NCBI RefSeq assembly: GCF_000380335.1
Contig: NC_021149.1
Span: forward strand, 3,152,501 to 3,216,500
Origin: Azotobacter vinelandii CA
GTDB taxonomy: Bacteria > Pseudomonadota > Gammaproteobacteria > Pseudomonadales > Pseudomonadaceae
DNA: 64,000 nucleotides
Reading direction: 5' to 3'
The position numbers and the translations under genes are program-made. Positions 1 through 10,847 of the stretch are shown here, one piece after another. The notes under the pieces are model-generated. The model saw only the letters and a program-made list of their open reading frames with translations. It ran no database searches and was not told the origin of the DNA. Every line of letters begins with the position of its first letter. The stretch's first letter is position 1.

Positions 1-250
1 TGTAGTACCAGGGCAAGGCGCTGTTGGAGTTGCCGGCCACGTAGGCGACCGAGAAGTCGTCGACCAGGAAAGCCTGGGTCAGACAGACGAAGGCGAACGA
101 CAGGAAAGCGAACTGCCCCCAGGCGGCCGGCACGGCCAGGCCCATCCACAGGCGGTCGCCACGCCAGGCGCCGATCAGCGGCAAGGTGCCCTGCACCAGC
201 GCCAGGCACAGGGCGAGGATCATCCCCAGGTGGCCGAGTTCGGGAATCAT
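1..250 (-). CDS. ccmF: Cytochrome c-type biogenesis protein CcmF (N-terminal fragment, cut by window edge)
   Basis: The first 83 codons of a membrane protein start at the ATG at 250 and run off the window. CcmF is the large inner-membrane subunit of the haem lyase that attaches haem to apocytochrome c in the periplasm. The visible part begins [10 protein letters not shown] and has two hydrophobic segments, as CcmF does at its N-terminus. The start overlaps the 3' end of ccmE by 4 bases, and the order ccmABCDEF is the usual one. Only the fragment is seen, so the call rests on position plus this N-terminus. Confidence 0.88.
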   Translation of the reverse strand, partial: MIPELGHLGMILALCLALVQGTLPLIGAWRGDRLWMGLAVPAAWGQFAFLSFAFVCLTQAFLVDDFSVAYVAGNSNSALPWYY

Positions 251-714
251 TGCGCGCCTCCCGGCTTGCCGTTCTCGTAGTGCTTGAGCATGCCGCTCTT
301 CTCCAGCGCCTGGCTGACCTCCGGCGGCATGTAGTTCTCGTCGTGCTTGGCCAGCACCTCGTCGGCCTGCAGCATGCCTCCGGCGTCGACCCGGCCCAGC
401 GCGACTATCCCCTGCCCCTCGCGGAACAGGTCGGGGAGGATGCCCTGGTAACGGACGGTCACCGTCGCCACGCCGTCGGTGACCCGGAAGGTCGCCGCCA
501 GCGAAGTCGCGTCGCGTTGCAGCGAGCCCTTCTCGACCAGCCCGCCGGCGCGAATCCGCGCACCTTCGGGCGCCTCGCCCGCGGCGATCTGGCTGGGGGT
601 GTAGAACAGGTTGATGTTCTGCTGCAGGGCGGACAGGGCCAGTGCCACGGCGGCGCCCACGCCGGCGAGGATCGCCAGCACGATGAACAGCCGCCTCTTG
701 CGCACAGGGTTCAT
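247..714 (-). CDS. ccmE: Periplasmic haem chaperone CcmE
   Basis: This 155-residue protein has one N-terminal membrane anchor (residues about 8-28) and a beta-barrel periplasmic domain. CcmE takes haem from CcmC and holds it covalently through a histidine before passing it to the CcmF lyase. The haem-binding motif HDENY is visible near residue 127, giving the H-x3-Y pattern of the family. The start at 714 overlaps the ccmD stop in an ATGA junction, which argues for translational coupling. An open frame extends further upstream but would run through ccmD. Confidence 0.95.
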   Translation of the reverse strand: MNPVRKRRLFIVLAILAGVGAAVALALSALQQNINLFYTPSQIAAGEAPEGARIRAGGLVEKGSLQRDATSLAATFRVTDGVATVTVRYQGILPDLFREGQGIVALGRVDAGGMLQADEVLAKHDENYMPPEVSQALEKSGMLKHYENGKPGGAQ

Positions 715-887
715 TTCGACTCCTCCCGGCGCAGACGACGCGCCTCTTCCCGCAGGTAGCGCCGGCGCGCCAGCAGCGGCCCGGCGACATTGATGACCAG
801 CACCGCCAGGCCGATGCCATAGGCCGACCACACGTAGAGGCCATGGTTGCCCATGGCGACGAATTCGGCGAACGAGGAAAAACTCAT
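711..887 (-). CDS. ccmD: Haem exporter subunit CcmD
   Basis: CcmD is a small membrane protein that helps release holo-CcmE from the CcmABC complex. This 58-residue protein has a single transmembrane helix (about residues 18-40) followed by a very basic arginine-rich tail. It sits between ccmC and ccmE and overlaps both by 4 bases. Length, helix-plus-basic-tail layout and position all fit CcmD. Confidence 0.92.
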   Translation of the reverse strand: MSFSSFAEFVAMGNHGLYVWSAYGIGLAVLVINVAGPLLARRRYLREEARRLRREESK

Positions 888-1636
888 GGCGCCCCCAGGA
901 GAGCCTTGATCTCGGATTTGGCCCAGTTGCTGCGCGCCTCGCGCCTGAGTACCTCGAGGCGCATGCGCAACAGCAGCACGGCAGCGAAGAAACAGTAGAT
1001 GCCGAGCACCATGACCAGCATCGGCAGCCACATTTCCATGGGCATCGCCGGCTTCTCGGTCAGGGTGAAGGTGGCCGGCTGGTGCAGGGAATTCCACCAC
1101 TCGACCGAGTACTTGATGATCGGGATGTTGACCACCCCGACGATCGCCAGCACCGCGCAGGCCTTGGCCGCGCTGTCGCGGTTGGCGATCGCCTGGCCGA
1201 GGGCGATGATGCCGAAGTAGAGGAACAGCAGGATCAGCATCGAGGTCAGCCGGGCATCCCAGACCCACCAGGTGCCCCAGGTCGGCTTGCCCCAGATGGC
1301 GCCGGTGACCAGGGCGACGAAGGTCATCCAGGCACCGATCGGCGCGGCGCACTGCAGGGCGATGTCGGCCAGCTTCATGCGCCAGACCAGCCCGATCGCT
1401 CCGGCCACCGCCAGCAGCACGTAACAGGACTGGGCGAGGAAGGCCACCGGCACATGGATATAAATGATGCGGAAGCTGTTGCCCTGCTGATAGTCCGGCG
1501 GCGCGAAGGCCAGTCCCCAGACCAGGCCGACGCCGAGCAGCAGCACGGCGGCCACGGCGAACCAGGGCAGCCAGCGGCCGCTGATTTCATAGAACCACTT
1601 GGGCGAGCCCAGCTTGTGAAACCACGTCCAATTCAT
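884..1636 (-). CDS. ccmC: Haem transporter / haem-handling protein CcmC
   Basis: A 250-residue membrane protein with about six hydrophobic helices. The tryptophan-rich signature WGTWWVWD of the CcmC/CcmF haem-handling family is present around residue 120. CcmC binds haem at the periplasmic face and loads it onto CcmE. I chose the ATG at 1636, giving MNWTWF; a GTG at 1645 in the same frame is possible. It lies 82 bases after ccmB and overlaps ccmD. Confidence 0.93.
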   Translation of the reverse strand: MNWTWFHKLGSPKWFYEISGRWLPWFAVAAVLLLGVGLVWGLAFAPPDYQQGNSFRIIYIHVPVAFLAQSCYVLLAVAGAIGLVWRMKLADIALQCAAPIGAWMTFVALVTGAIWGKPTWGTWWVWDARLTSMLILLFLYFGIIALGQAIANRDSAAKACAVLAIVGVVNIPIIKYSVEWWNSLHQPATFTLTEKPAMPMEMWLPMLVMVLGIYCFFAAVLLLRMRLEVLRREARSNWAKSEIKALLGAP

Positions 1637-1718
1637 CGAGACCACTCACATTGTCACGCGGCCGGTCGCGGCCGGCCCGTTTCGGTCGTTTCGCAATCGC
1701 GCTCCCCGGACGAGCCTT

Positions 1719-2390
1719 TCACTCGCCGACGCTGATGGCCAGGGCGGAGGCGATCGCGAAGGGCAGCAGGGTCGCAGCCAGCACGGCCAGGCTGGCCAGC
1801 CAGAGCAGATGGCCGGTCGCCGGCAATCCCTGCAACGCTGCCTGCAGGGCCCCGCTGCCGAGAATCAGCACGGGGATGTACAGCGGCAGGATCAGCAACG
1901 GCAGCAGCAGGCCACCGCGCTTGAGGCCCACGATCAGCGCCGCGCCGACGGCGCCGAGCAGGCTCAGTACCGGAGTGCCGAGCAGCAGCGAGAGCAGCAG
2001 CACCGGCAGGCAGCGCGCCGGAAGCCCTAGCATCAGGGCCAGCAGCGGCGCCAGCAGCACCAGCGCCAATCCGGAGAACAACCAGTGCGCCAGCACCTTG
2101 GCCAGCACCAGCAGCGGCAGCGGATGCGGCGCGACCACCCATTGCTCCAGCGATCCGTCCTCGAAATCGCTGCGGAACAGGCCGTCCAGCGAGAGCAGCA
2201 CGGCGAGCAGCGCCGCCACCCAGATCAAGCCTGGCGAGAGCGTCTGCAGGAGCTGCGACTCGGGCCCCACGGCGAGCGGGAACAGGGCGATGACGATGGC
2301 GAAGAACACCAGCGGATTGACCAGTTCGGCCGGCCGGCGGAACAGCAGCCGCGACTCGCGGGCGAGCAGCAGGGTAAACACACTGCTCAT
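1719..2390 (-). CDS. ccmB: Haem ABC exporter permease CcmB
   Basis: A 223-residue integral membrane protein with six predicted helices and few charged residues outside the N-terminal segment. CcmB is the permease of the CcmAB ABC complex that drives release of haem-loaded CcmE. Length is normal for the family. Its start overlaps the stop of ccmA by 4 bases, as expected for coupled ABC subunits. Confidence 0.93.
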   Translation of the reverse strand: MSSVFTLLLARESRLLFRRPAELVNPLVFFAIVIALFPLAVGPESQLLQTLSPGLIWVAALLAVLLSLDGLFRSDFEDGSLEQWVVAPHPLPLLVLAKVLAHWLFSGLALVLLAPLLALMLGLPARCLPVLLLSLLLGTPVLSLLGAVGAALIVGLKRGGLLLPLLILPLYIPVLILGSGALQAALQGLPATGHLLWLASLAVLAATLLPFAIASALAISVGE

Positions 2391-3022
2391 GCGGCGTGCC
2401 GCTCCAGGTCAAGTTCGCGGTAGGTCGCGGGCCGGACCTCCAGGCTGTGATGGGTGGTCAGCACCACCATGCCGCCGCGCTCGCAGTGGGCACGGAGATG
2501 CCGCTCCAGTTGGGCCACCCCCTGCCGGTCGAGCGCGGTGAAGGGCTCGTCGAGAATCCACAGCGGCGGCGCCTCCAGATGCAGGCGGGCCAGCGCCACG
2601 CGGCGCTGCTGGCCGGCCGACAGGCTATGGCAGGGCACGTCCTCGAAACCGCGCAGGCCGACCGCCGCCAGCGCCGCCCAGATCGCCTCGCGGCCGAGCG
2701 GACGGTGCAGGGCGCAAAGCCAGGCGAGATTCTCTTCGGCGCTCAGCAGTCCCTTGATACCGGGGGCATGGCCGATCCAGAGCAGATTGCGCGCCAGCTC
2801 GGCGCGCTGGCCGCGCAGGCCTCGCCCCCGCAGGCGCACCTCGCCGGCCGTGGGCTGCATCAGGCCGGCCAGCAGGCGCAGCAGGCTGGTCTTGCCGCTG
2901 CCGTTGGGACCCACCACCTGCAACATGTCGCCGGGAGCCAGCGCCAGGTCGAGCCGCTCGAACAGCACGCGCCAGTCCCGCTCGCAAGCGAGCGCCATGG
3001 CTTCGAGAAAGGGACTGGTCAC
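2387..3022 (-). CDS. ccmA: Haem ABC exporter ATP-binding subunit CcmA
   Basis: A 211-residue ABC ATPase. Walker [10 protein letters not shown], signature LSAGQQRR, Walker B LWILDEP and the H-loop LTTHH are all visible. CcmA powers the CcmAB(C)D complex in cytochrome c maturation. I chose the GTG at 3022 because the protein then begins VTSPFLEAM, which resembles Pseudomonas CcmA as I remember it; an ATG at 2998 is the alternative. It is the first gene of the ccm operon. Confidence 0.92.
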   Translation of the reverse strand: MTSPFLEAMALACERDWRVLFERLDLALAPGDMLQVVGPNGSGKTSLLRLLAGLMQPTAGEVRLRGRGLRGQRAELARNLLWIGHAPGIKGLLSAEENLAWLCALHRPLGREAIWAALAAVGLRGFEDVPCHSLSAGQQRRVALARLHLEAPPLWILDEPFTALDRQGVAQLERHLRAHCERGGMVVLTTHHSLEVRPATYRELDLERHAA

Positions 3023-3211
3023 AATAGGCTTACCATCGACCTCAACACGGCAGTACCGGCCTGGGCGCGGCATGCGCCGATCCGGGCGGGCCCGCATTAT
3101 ACATGTCGGCCTCGCCGGCTGGAGAGGCTATTTTCACCCGGTCGGCGCACCATCCCGGCGAATCCGCCCGAGACCGCCAGGCCGCGGACACGGCGCCGGG
3201 CGAATGACGTC

Positions 3212-4054
3212 TCAGGCCGATTTCGCCTGCGCCGCACGGATCAGATGCTCGACGAAGAACTCCACGTTTCCCCGCGGATTGGCGGGCAGCGGCCAGCCAT
3301 CGACCCTCTCCGCGATCGCCCGGAAGGCCGTCGCGCTCTTCGAGCGGGGAAAGGCCTCGCAGACCGCCGCCTGTCGCTGCACGGCCCTGCGCAGGCTGTC
3401 GTCCCAGGGTACGGCACCGACGTACTGCAGGGTGGCGGCGAGCGACTGCTCGGTCAGCCGGAGCAGCTTGGCGAACAGCTCTCGGCCTTCGCGCGGCCCC
3501 ACCACCATGTTGGCGAGAATCCGGAAACGACTCACCCCATAGTCGCTGTTGAGCAAGCGGATCAGCGCGTAGGCGTCGGCGATCGAGGTCGGCTCGTCGC
3601 ACAGCACCACGAGCACCTCCCTGGCCGCCCGCACGAGGCCGATCGTCGCATCGTCGATGCCGCTGGCGGTATCCACCAGCAGCACGTCGAGCTGGTCGGC
3701 GTGCCGGTCGAAGATATGCACCAGACCGGCCTGCTGCTGGGCCGAGAGCCGCACCATGCCGCGCGCCCCGGAAGCGGCGGGCACGACACGGACGCCGCCC
3801 GGCCCCTGCAGCACTACGTCATCCAGCCCGCAGTTTCCGGCAAGGACATCGGCCAGGGTGCGTTCAGCGCCGAGACCGAGCATCACGTCAATATTGGCCA
3901 TCGCCAGATCGCCGTCGAGCAGCATCACCCGCCGCCCCAGCCCGGCCAGCGCCAGTGCCAGGTTCACCGCCACCACAGTCTTGCCCACCCCGCCCTTGCC
4001 ACTGGTCACCGCAATGACCTGCACGGGAGATATGCTCGCCATGTCGCTCATCAT
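3212..4054 (-). CDS. fleN: FleN/FlhG-like MinD-family ATPase
   Basis: A 280-residue MinD/ParA-type ATPase. The deviant Walker A SGKGGVGKT (about residues 18-26), LLDGDLAMANID and a DTASGIDD switch-II segment are visible. The C-terminal part (EAFPRSKS, WPLPANPRG, EFFVE) resembles Pseudomonas FleN as I remember it, the regulator of flagellar number that restrains FleQ. In Pseudomonas fleN lies between flhF and fliA. Here ccmA follows it directly and sodC lies on the other side, so the flagellar and chemotaxis genes that normally separate it from ccm are missing. A second in-frame ATG at 4051 has better Shine-Dalgarno spacing. A diverged paralog with another role is possible. Confidence 0.75.
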   Translation of the reverse strand: MMSDMASISPVQVIAVTSGKGGVGKTVVAVNLALALAGLGRRVMLLDGDLAMANIDVMLGLGAERTLADVLAGNCGLDDVVLQGPGGVRVVPAASGARGMVRLSAQQQAGLVHIFDRHADQLDVLLVDTASGIDDATIGLVRAAREVLVVLCDEPTSIADAYALIRLLNSDYGVSRFRILANMVVGPREGRELFAKLLRLTEQSLAATLQYVGAVPWDDSLRRAVQRQAAVCEAFPRSKSATAFRAIAERVDGWPLPANPRGNVEFFVEHLIRAAQAKSA

Positions 4055-4201
4055 CCATCCTGCCTGCTCGCCACCATTGACCGTCCGATCCGCCGGGGTC
4101 CAGCATAACCACAGCGCCAGCAGGCCAACGCCAGCCTGGCCATCCTGCCCGAACCGGGGAACGAGAACGCCCCCTTCTGCATGTACAACAAGGAGATGCC
4201 C

Positions 4202-4723
4202 ATGAAAAAACGGCTGATTGCAGCAATGATCGCCAGTTGCGCACTACCCCTGCAGGCCGCGCCGCTCAGCGTCGCCCTCAACGCGGTGGGCGCCGACGGC
4301 ATAGGCGCAGCGCTCGGCACCGTCAGCATCGAGCAGAGCGAATACGGCCTGGTCTTCACCCCCAACCTCTCCGGCCTGCAGCCCGGCATCCATGGCTTCC
4401 ACATTCATGCCTCGGGCGACTGCGGCACCACGGAGAAGGAAGGCCAGAAGGTCGCCGCAGGCGCCGCAGGCGGCCACTGGGACCCGCAGAACGCCACCAG
4501 GCACGGCCAGCCCTGGGGAGAAGGCCATCTGGGCGATCTGCCGGCCCTCTACGTGGACGCCAACGGCAAGGCCACGCAGCCGGTACTGGCCCCGCGACTG
4601 AAGGACCTGGAAGCGATCAAGGGACGAGCCCTGATGGTGCATGCCGGCGGCGACAATCATGCCGACAGCCCTGCCCCGCTGGGCGGTGGCGGAGCCCGGG
4701 TGGCCTGCGGAGTCATCAAGTAA
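4202..4723 (+). CDS. sodC: Periplasmic Cu,Zn superoxide dismutase
   Basis: A 173-residue SodC with an N-terminal signal peptide ([19 protein letters not shown]). It disproportionates superoxide in the periplasm. Copper/zinc ligands are visible in [10 protein letters not shown] and GGHWDP, with HLGDLPAL in the middle; the Cys pair for the conserved disulfide is in SGDC and ARVACGV. The start at 4202 is preceded by AAGGAG with 6 bases of spacing; upstream ATGs at 4181 and 4196 are badly placed. The gene is monocistronic, convergent with the tRNA cluster. Confidence 0.95.
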   Translation: MKKRLIAAMIASCALPLQAAPLSVALNAVGADGIGAALGTVSIEQSEYGLVFTPNLSGLQPGIHGFHIHASGDCGTTEKEGQKVAAGAAGGHWDPQNATRHGQPWGEGHLGDLPALYVDANGKATQPVLAPRLKDLEAIKGRALMVHAGGDNHADSPAPLGGGGARVACGVIK

Positions 4724-4840
4724 GCGGTCGTCGATCGCATAGCGGGCACCGCCGCCCTCGCCCCCTGCCGAGTGGCCAACCTATGCCACGCGGCAGGATC
4801 CGAGCAGAAGCGCCTGGCGAAAGAATATGGGCAGCAAACA

Positions 4841-4870
4841 AAAAGGGTCACCCATGCGAGCGACCCTTTT
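4841..4870. terminator. Bidirectional rho-independent terminator between sodC and tRNA cluster
   Basis: Perfect 9-bp arms AAAAGGGTC (4841-4849) and GACCCTTTT (4862-4870) enclose a 12-base loop. Read on the minus strand the stem is followed by TTTTTGTTT, so it suits the tRNA transcript; the complementary run of A and T also lets it serve sodC. Confidence 0.85.
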
Positions 4871-4890
4871 AACCCATTGGAGGGTAGAAC

Positions 4891-4966
4891 TGGCGTCCCC
4901 TAGGGGACTCGAACCCCTGTTACCGCCGTGAAAGGGCGGTGTCCTAGGCCACTAGACGAAGGGGAC
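4891..4966 (-). tRNA. tRNA-Glu (anticodon TTC), copy 1
   Basis: A 76-nt cloverleaf read on the minus strand, with encoded CCA. The acceptor starts GTCCCCT, the anticodon stem is CCGCC/GGCGG around the loop CTTTCAC (anticodon TTC), and the T-arm loop is TTCGAAT. It is the downstream member of the first of two identical Ala-Glu pairs. Confidence 0.97.
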
Positions 4967-5013
4967 GGAACCTTCGATGACAAGAGCGAAACTCAACCGC
5001 TCTTGCGTGAAAT

Positions 5014-5089
<76 letters not shown>

Positions 5090-5144
5090 GAATCCGGCAT
5101 ATTCCGATACCGACAGCAACGACTCCGTCGCCACTGTTGAAAAC

Positions 5145-5220
5145 TGGCGTCCCCTAGGGGACTCGAACCCCTGTTACCGCCGTGAAAGGGCGGTGTCCTA
5201 GGCCACTAGACGAAGGGGAC
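5145..5220 (-). tRNA. tRNA-Glu (anticodon TTC), copy 2
   Basis: Identical in sequence to the copy at 4891-4966, with encoded CCA. Confidence 0.97.
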
Positions 5221-5267
5221 GGAACCTTCGATGACAAGAGCGAAATTCAACCGCTCTTGCGTGAAAT

Positions 5268-5343
<76 letters not shown>

Positions 5344-5443
5344 GTCTCAAGGACGGGGCGCATATTAGGGGCCATCCCTGACCCTGTCAACAGATTTCTC
5401 GATTTTTTTTGCCACTAGAACAATTACTTACCGGACACACCGT

Positions 5444-6244
5444 TCAGGACGCAGCGCCTCCCGCGCTACGCTCCGAGCGGGGCTCGCTCTCGTTCGGCGG
5501 GGCGGCCGCCGGCGCGAGCACCCGCTCGAGGACTTCCGCCTCCAGCGCGGCGAGACGAGCAGACCCACGGCTGCGCAGGCGCGGCAGGTCGACCGGCAGA
5601 TCCAGGCCGATGCGCCCCTCCTCGATCAGGATCACCCGGTCGGCGACGGCGACCGCCTCGCTGACGTCGTGGGTGACCAGCAGCACGGTGAAGCCATGCT
5701 GCTGCCAGAGCCGTTCGATCAGTTGCTGCATTTCGATGCGGGTCAGCGCATCCAGCGCCCCCAGTGGCTCGTCGAGCAGCAGCAGGCGCGGACGGTGGAT
5801 CAATGCCCGGGCCAGCGCCACGCGCTGCTTCTGGCCGCCGGAGAGCGCCGCCGGCCACTCCCCGGCGCGCTCGGCCAGTCCTACCTCGGCCAGAGCCTCC
5901 TCGGCACGGGGACGCCAGTCGCCGGACAGACCGAGACCGACATTGTCGATCACCCGCTTCCAGGGCAGCAGGCGCGCATCCTGGAACATCAGCCGGGTAT
6001 CCTCGCGCGCCTGCGCCAGGGGTACCTGGCCGGCCAGCAGCGCGCCGCCGCTGGGCGCATCCAGCCCCGCCAGCAGGCGCAGCAGCGTGCTCTTGCCGCA
6101 GCCGCTGCGACCGACCACGGCGACGAACTGCCCGGCCGGAATATGCAGATCGATCGCCTTCAGCACCTGCCGTTCGCCGAAAGACTTGTGGATGCCTTCG
6201 ATCCCCAGCGGAATGCCGTTCTTCAGATTGTGCAGGGCGCTCAT
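5444..6244 (-). CDS. ssuB: Aliphatic sulfonate ABC transporter ATP-binding protein SsuB
   Basis: A 266-residue ABC ATPase. Walker [10 protein letters not shown] (about residues 45-53), signature LSGGQKQR, Walker B LLLLDEP and H-loop VTHDVSEA are all intact. It energises sulfonate import with SsuC and SsuA when sulfate is scarce. The start at 6244 overlaps the ssuC stop. It is the last gene of the ssuEADCB operon. The ssuF gene found after ssuB in some Pseudomonas operons is not here; the tRNAs come next. Confidence 0.93.
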   Translation of the reverse strand: MSALHNLKNGIPLGIEGIHKSFGERQVLKAIDLHIPAGQFVAVVGRSGCGKSTLLRLLAGLDAPSGGALLAGQVPLAQAREDTRLMFQDARLLPWKRVIDNVGLGLSGDWRPRAEEALAEVGLAERAGEWPAALSGGQKQRVALARALIHRPRLLLLDEPLGALDALTRIEMQQLIERLWQQHGFTVLLVTHDVSEAVAVADRVILIEEGRIGLDLPVDLPRLRSRGSARLAALEAEVLERVLAPAAAPPNESEPRSERSAGGAAS

Positions 6245-7035
6245 TGGGCACCCGCCTTGACCTGATAGGCCGGATGCCAGCGCAGCCACAGGCGCTCCAG
6301 GGTACGCGCCGCCACGTCGGCCAGCTTGCCGAGCACGGCGTAGAGCAGGATCGCTAGTACCACCACGTCGGTCTGCAGGAACTCGCGGGCGTTCATCGCC
6401 AGGTAACCGATGCCGGAACTGGCGGAAATGGTTTCCGCGACGATCAGCGTCAGCCACATGAAACCGAGGGCGAAGCGCACGCCGACCAAGATCGACGGCA
6501 GCGCACCGGGCAGGATCACCTGACGGAACAGAGAGAATCCGGACAGCCCGTAGCTGCGCGCCATCTCCACCAGGCCGGCATCGACGTTGCGGATGCCGTG
6601 GTAGGTGTTCAGGTAAATGGGGAACAGGGTGCCGAGGGCGACCAGGAAGATCTTCGCCGACTCGTCGATGCCGAACCAGAGGATCACCAGCGGAATCAGC
6701 GCCAGGTGCGGCACGTTGCGCACCATCTGCACCGAACTGTCCAGCAGGCGCTCGCCCCACTTCGACAGGCCGGTGATGAAGCCGAGCAGCAGGCCCAGGC
6801 CGCCGCCGATGGCGAAGCCGATGCCGGCGCGCCAGCCGCTGATGGCCAGGTGCGTCCAGATCTCGCCGCTGGAGAGCAGCGCCCAGCCGGCTTCCAGCAC
6901 CGCGCTCGGCGCCGGCAGGATGCGGGTGGAGAGCAGTCCGCTGGCCACCGCCCCCTGCCAGAACCCGAGCAACGCCAGCGGCAGCACCCAGGGCGACAGG
7001 CGCAGGGCCAGTTTGTCGATGTTGCGTGTGGTCAT
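6241..7035 (-). CDS. ssuC: Sulfonate ABC transporter permease SsuC
   Basis: A 264-residue permease of the BPD-transporter type with six hydrophobic segments. The cytoplasmic EAA-like loop ([23 protein letters not shown] region, about residues 160-183) is visible. It forms the inner-membrane channel for alkanesulfonates. I chose the ATG at 7035 (MTTRNID); the open frame continues upstream through the ssuD-ssuC gap without a plausible start. Confidence 0.93.
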   Translation of the reverse strand: MTTRNIDKLALRLSPWVLPLALLGFWQGAVASGLLSTRILPAPSAVLEAGWALLSSGEIWTHLAISGWRAGIGFAIGGGLGLLLGFITGLSKWGERLLDSSVQMVRNVPHLALIPLVILWFGIDESAKIFLVALGTLFPIYLNTYHGIRNVDAGLVEMARSYGLSGFSLFRQVILPGALPSILVGVRFALGFMWLTLIVAETISASSGIGYLAMNAREFLQTDVVVLAILLYAVLGKLADVAARTLERLWLRWHPAYQVKAGAQ

Positions 7036-7123
7036 GGATGGAAACCTCTTCTCGTCTTGCCTGAACTCGGAAACTGCCTCCCGGCCCGCCCCCGACGGGA
7101 ACGGGCCGGGTCGGGGAGACGGT

Positions 7124-8272
7124 TCAACTCTGCGCCGCGGCCTTGGGCAGGATGTCGTTGGCCAGCACCTCGCCGAACGGACTGACCTGGCCGCGACCTT
7201 CCACTCCGGCCGGCCGGGCCAGATCCAGGTGCGGGAAGAGCAGTTCGGCGACCCGGTAGGATTCTTCCAGGTGCGGATAACCGGAGAGTACGAAGGTGTC
7301 GATGCCGAGCGCGGCATACTCCTTCATCCGCGCCGCCACGGTCGGACCGTCGCCGACCAGTGCGGTGCCGGCCCCGCCGCGCACCAGGCCGACGCCGGCC
7401 CAGAGGTTCGGCGACACCTCCAGATTCTCCTTGCTGCCACCATGCAGGGCGGCCATGCGCTGCTGGCCGACCGAGTCGAAACGCGCCAGCGAGGCCTGGG
7501 CCTTGGCGATGGTTTCGTCGTCCAGGTGGCCGATCAGCCGGTCGGCGGCCTCCCAGGCCTCCTCGGTGGTTTCGCGAACGATCACGTGCAGGCGGATGCC
7601 GAAACGCACCGTGCGGCCATGGCGGGCGGCGCGGGCGCGCACGTCGGCGATCTTCTCGGCCACCGCGGCCGGCGGCTCGCCCCAGGTCAGGTAGAGGTCG
7701 ACCTGTTCGGCGGCCAGTTCGTGGGCGGCCTCCGAGGAGCCGCCGAAATACAGTGGTGGATGGGGCTGCTGCAGCGGCGGGAAGAGCAGCCTGGCACCCT
7801 CGACCTGGATGTGCTTGCCCTGCAGGTCGACGGTTTCGCCGGACAGCACGCCCCGCCAGATGCGGGTGAACTCGGTGGCCGCCTCGTAGCGCTCGGCATG
7901 GGACAGGTGCAGGCCTTCGCCGGCCAGTTCTTCCGGGTCGCCACCGGTCACCAGGTTGAACAACGCGCGACCGCCGGACAGCCGGTCGAGCGTCGCCGCC
8001 TGGCGTGCCGCCACGGTCGGCGAAATGATCCCTGGACGCAGGGCGACGAGGAATTTCAAACGCCGGGTGACCGGGATCAGCGAGGCGGCGACCAGCCAGG
8101 AATCCTCGCAGGAACGCCCGGTCGGAATCAGCACGCCGCCGAAGCCGAGTCGGTCGGCGGCCTGGGCGATCTGCTGCAAGTAGGCGTGGTCGACGGCGCG
8201 GGCGCCCTCGGCGGTGCCCAGGTAGTGGCCGTCGCCGTGGGTGGGCAGGAACCAGAAAACATTCAGACTCAT
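7124..8272 (-). CDS. ssuD: FMNH2-dependent alkanesulfonate monooxygenase SsuD
   Basis: A 382-residue bacterial-luciferase-like monooxygenase, normal length for SsuD. It uses FMNH2 made by SsuE to cleave C1-and-longer alkanesulfonates to aldehyde and sulfite in the cytoplasm. The start [19 protein letters not shown], the segment [11 protein letters not shown] (with the active-site-region Cys) and the TGG/DPEE segment are characteristic. It lies 55 bases after ssuA. Confidence 0.95.
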
Positions 8273-8327
8273 GGAGTGGTCTCCTTTCGATCGGGGGCTT
8301 GGAACTGCGCGGACGAGGACAGCCGGA

Positions 8328-9290
8328 CTACTGACGAACCACCTTGGCCGGAGGGGTCCACACCACCTCCTTGATGCTCAGGCGCTTGGGAATCAGCTTC
8401 AGTTCGGCGAAGGTGTCGGCGATCTTCTGCTGCGCCGCGACCACCTCCGGGCTGAGCGGCTGCGCGCCATAGCCCTGGCGCACCACCGCTTCGTGGGTGA
8501 TTTCCGGGGGAAGACCGATCAGCGGAGCGACCTGCCGGGTGACTTTCTGCGGATCGGCCTTGGAATCCTCGCCGATGCCGCGAACTTCCTCGATCAGCGC
8601 CTCGATCACCTGCGGGTGCTTGCCGACGTAGGCGCCCGTGGCCAGATAGAACTGATGGTTGTCGACGATCCCCTGGCCGTTGCGCAGGGTGCGTGCCGCG
8701 AGTTGCTTCTCGGCAGCGGCCTGGAAGGGGTCCCAGATCACCCAGGCATCCACCCGGCCGCTCTCGAAGGCGGCGCGGCCGTCGGCCGGCGGCAGGTACA
8801 CGGGCGTGATGTCCTGGATACCCAGGCCCGCCTCCTCCAGGGCGCGAACCAGCAGGTAATGGACGTTGGAGCCCTTGTTCAGGGCGACCTTCTTGCCCTT
8901 GAGCTCAGCGACGCTCTTGATCGGCGAATCCTTGGGCACCAGGATCGCCTCGCCCAGCGGGGCCGGCGGCTCGTAGGCGACATAGCGCAAATCGGCGCCG
9001 GCGGCCTGGGCGAACACCGGCGGCGTCTCGCCGGTCACGCCGAAATCGATGGAGCCGACGTTCAGGCCCTCCAGCAGTTGCGGGCCGCCGGGGAACTCGG
9101 TCCACTGCACCTCCACGCCCTGCTCCGCCAGGCGCTTCTCGAGCGAGCCCTTGGCCTTGAGCAGCACCAGGGTGCCGTATTTCTGATAGCCGATCCGCAG
9201 GGTCTCGGCCTGAGCCTGGGTGATGGCGCCGAAGGAAACGGTTGCCGCGAACAGGGCAACCAGGCTTCGACGCGAGACGATGGCGCGCAT
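8328..9290 (-). CDS. ssuA: Aliphatic sulfonate-binding periplasmic protein SsuA
   Basis: A 320-residue solute-binding protein of the SsuA/TauA/NMT1 type. It has an N-terminal signal peptide ending around residue 28 (AQAQAE). The sequences [20 protein letters not shown] and [10 protein letters not shown] are typical of sulfonate binders. It delivers substrate to SsuCB. It follows ssuE by 95 bases. Confidence 0.94.
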
Positions 9291-9385
9291 GGGCGGCCTC
9301 TCCTTCGCATTGACTGGGTGTAACCTGCTCGCCCGTTGACGGGCCAGTAAGGCAGGGGCGCGCTCGGCGTGAGCGGCCTGGAAGA

Positions 9386-9979
9386 TCAGAGACTCCGGCG
9401 GATGGGTTCCGGCCGGTCGTCGGAAAGCTGGGCATCCGGAGTTCCGCTCCGGCGGATCAGGGCGGCGACCAGATCCTCGAGGGACTCGTCGACCCGCAGA
9501 AGCAATTCATCGTCGAAGCGGGCCGGCTGATCGCCTTCGGGATAGGCGATGTGCGCATCCACGGCGAACACGCCGGTCAGCACTTCCTGGGCCTTGAGCG
9601 CCGAAAGCACCGGCTTGAGGGCGTAATCCACCGCCAGCAGGTGAGCCGGGCTGCCGCCGGTGACCAGCGGCAGCACCACCTTGTCGGTCAGCACCCGCTC
9701 GGGCAGCAAGTCGAGCAGCACCTTCAGGGCGCCGGAGAAGGACGCCTTGTACACCGGCGTCGCGACGATCAGGCCGTCGGCCAGCCCCACCGTGGCCTGC
9801 AGATCGCGCACCGCGGCGCTGTCGAAACGGGCATGGAGCAGTTCCTCGGCGACGAAATCGCGTACCCGGATCAGCGACACTGCGATCCCGCGGCTCTCCA
9901 AATAGGTGCGGGCGTACTCCAGCAGCAGTTCGCCGCGCGAGCGTTGCGAGGGGCTGCCGGAAAGCAGAACGACGTGCAT
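9386..9979 (-). CDS. ssuE: NADPH-dependent FMN reductase SsuE
   Basis: A 197-residue flavodoxin-fold reductase that supplies FMNH2 to SsuD. The FMN phosphate loop [10 protein letters not shown] (about residues 5-14) and the [13 protein letters not shown] segment characteristic of SsuE/MsuE are visible. It heads the ssuEADCB order and starts 10 bases after lsfA, so the two are probably cotranscribed. Confidence 0.94.
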   Translation of the reverse strand: MHVVLLSGSPSQRSRGELLLEYARTYLESRGIAVSLIRVRDFVAEELLHARFDSAAVRDLQATVGLADGLIVATPVYKASFSGALKVLLDLLPERVLTDKVVLPLVTGGSPAHLLAVDYALKPVLSALKAQEVLTGVFAVDAHIAYPEGDQPARFDDELLLRVDESLEDLVAALIRRSGTPDAQLSDDRPEPIRRSL

Positions 9980-9989
9980 GGCGATCTCC

Positions 9990-10628
9990 TTATCGGTTCG
10001 GCTGCGGAGTCAGGCGCAGGTAGGGCTTCACCGCGCGGAAACCTTTCGGGAAGCGCTGCTTGAGCTCTTCCGGGTCCTGCAGCGAGGGCACGATCACCAC
10101 TTCGTCGCCTTCCTTCCAGTTGGCCGGGGTGGCGACCTTGTAGTTGTCGGTCAGTTGCAGCGAGTCGATCACCCGCAGGATCTCGTGGAAGTTGCGCCCG
10201 GTGCTCGCCGGATAGGTGATGATCAGCCGCACCTTCTTGTTCGGGTCGATGATGAACAGCGAACGCACGGTCAGGGTATCGTTGGCGTTCGGATGGATCA
10301 GATCGTAGAGGTCGGATACCTTGCGGTCGGCATCGGCGATGATCGGAAAGCCGACCTGGACGCCCTGGGTCTCCTCGATGTCGCCGATCCATTTCAGGTG
10401 GGAGTCCACCGGGTCCACCGACAGGGCGATGGCCTTGACGTTGCGCTTGGCGAACTCGTCCTTGAGCTTGGCGGTGAAGCCCAGCTCGGTGGTGCACACC
10501 GGGGTGAAATCGGCCGGATGGGAGAAGAGGATTCCCCAGCCGTCGCCCAGCCATTCGTGGAAGCGGATACGGCCGGTGCTGGAATCCTGTTCGAAGTCGG
10601 GCGCGATGTCGCCGAGACGGATGCTCAT
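9990..10628 (-). CDS. lsfA: 1-Cys peroxiredoxin LsfA
   Basis: A 212-residue Prx6-type peroxiredoxin. The peroxidatic Cys lies in the motif [11 protein letters not shown] (about residues 42-52); the C-terminal dimer domain is present and I see no resolving cysteine of the 2-Cys type. LsfA is induced under sulfate limitation in pseudomonads, and the gene directly precedes ssuE here, which fits. It probably detoxifies peroxide made by the flavin monooxygenase system (inference). The promoter would lie in the 219-bp AT-rich gap shared with the divergent sulfate-binding gene. Confidence 0.93.
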   Translation of the reverse strand: MSIRLGDIAPDFEQDSSTGRIRFHEWLGDGWGILFSHPADFTPVCTTELGFTAKLKDEFAKRNVKAIALSVDPVDSHLKWIGDIEETQGVQVGFPIIADADRKVSDLYDLIHPNANDTLTVRSLFIIDPNKKVRLIITYPASTGRNFHEILRVIDSLQLTDNYKVATPANWKEGDEVVIVPSLQDPEELKQRFPKGFRAVKPYLRLTPQPNR

Positions 10629-10847
10629 GGTCTGCTCCTGCAGTGTGGTCCTGAACTGCCGGCCACTATGCGCAGGACGACTAGAAAATAAAAAGAATAA
10701 ATTTTGATTTGTTAATTACCGATAGACATAAAAGGACAACGCCGACAGCGGAATATTCAAGTAACCAAATATTCTTTTATGGAATAAAAAGCTTATTCTA
10801 TAGTTCTTACATCTCTCATCCGTACTACTATTGCTTGGATCGTCTTC

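Noticed and set aside
2396-4108. Long open frame of 570 codons on the plus strand opposite ccmA and fleN
   Set aside because: It mirrors two well-supported genes on the other strand in GC-rich DNA, has no recognisable domains and has no ribosome-binding site.
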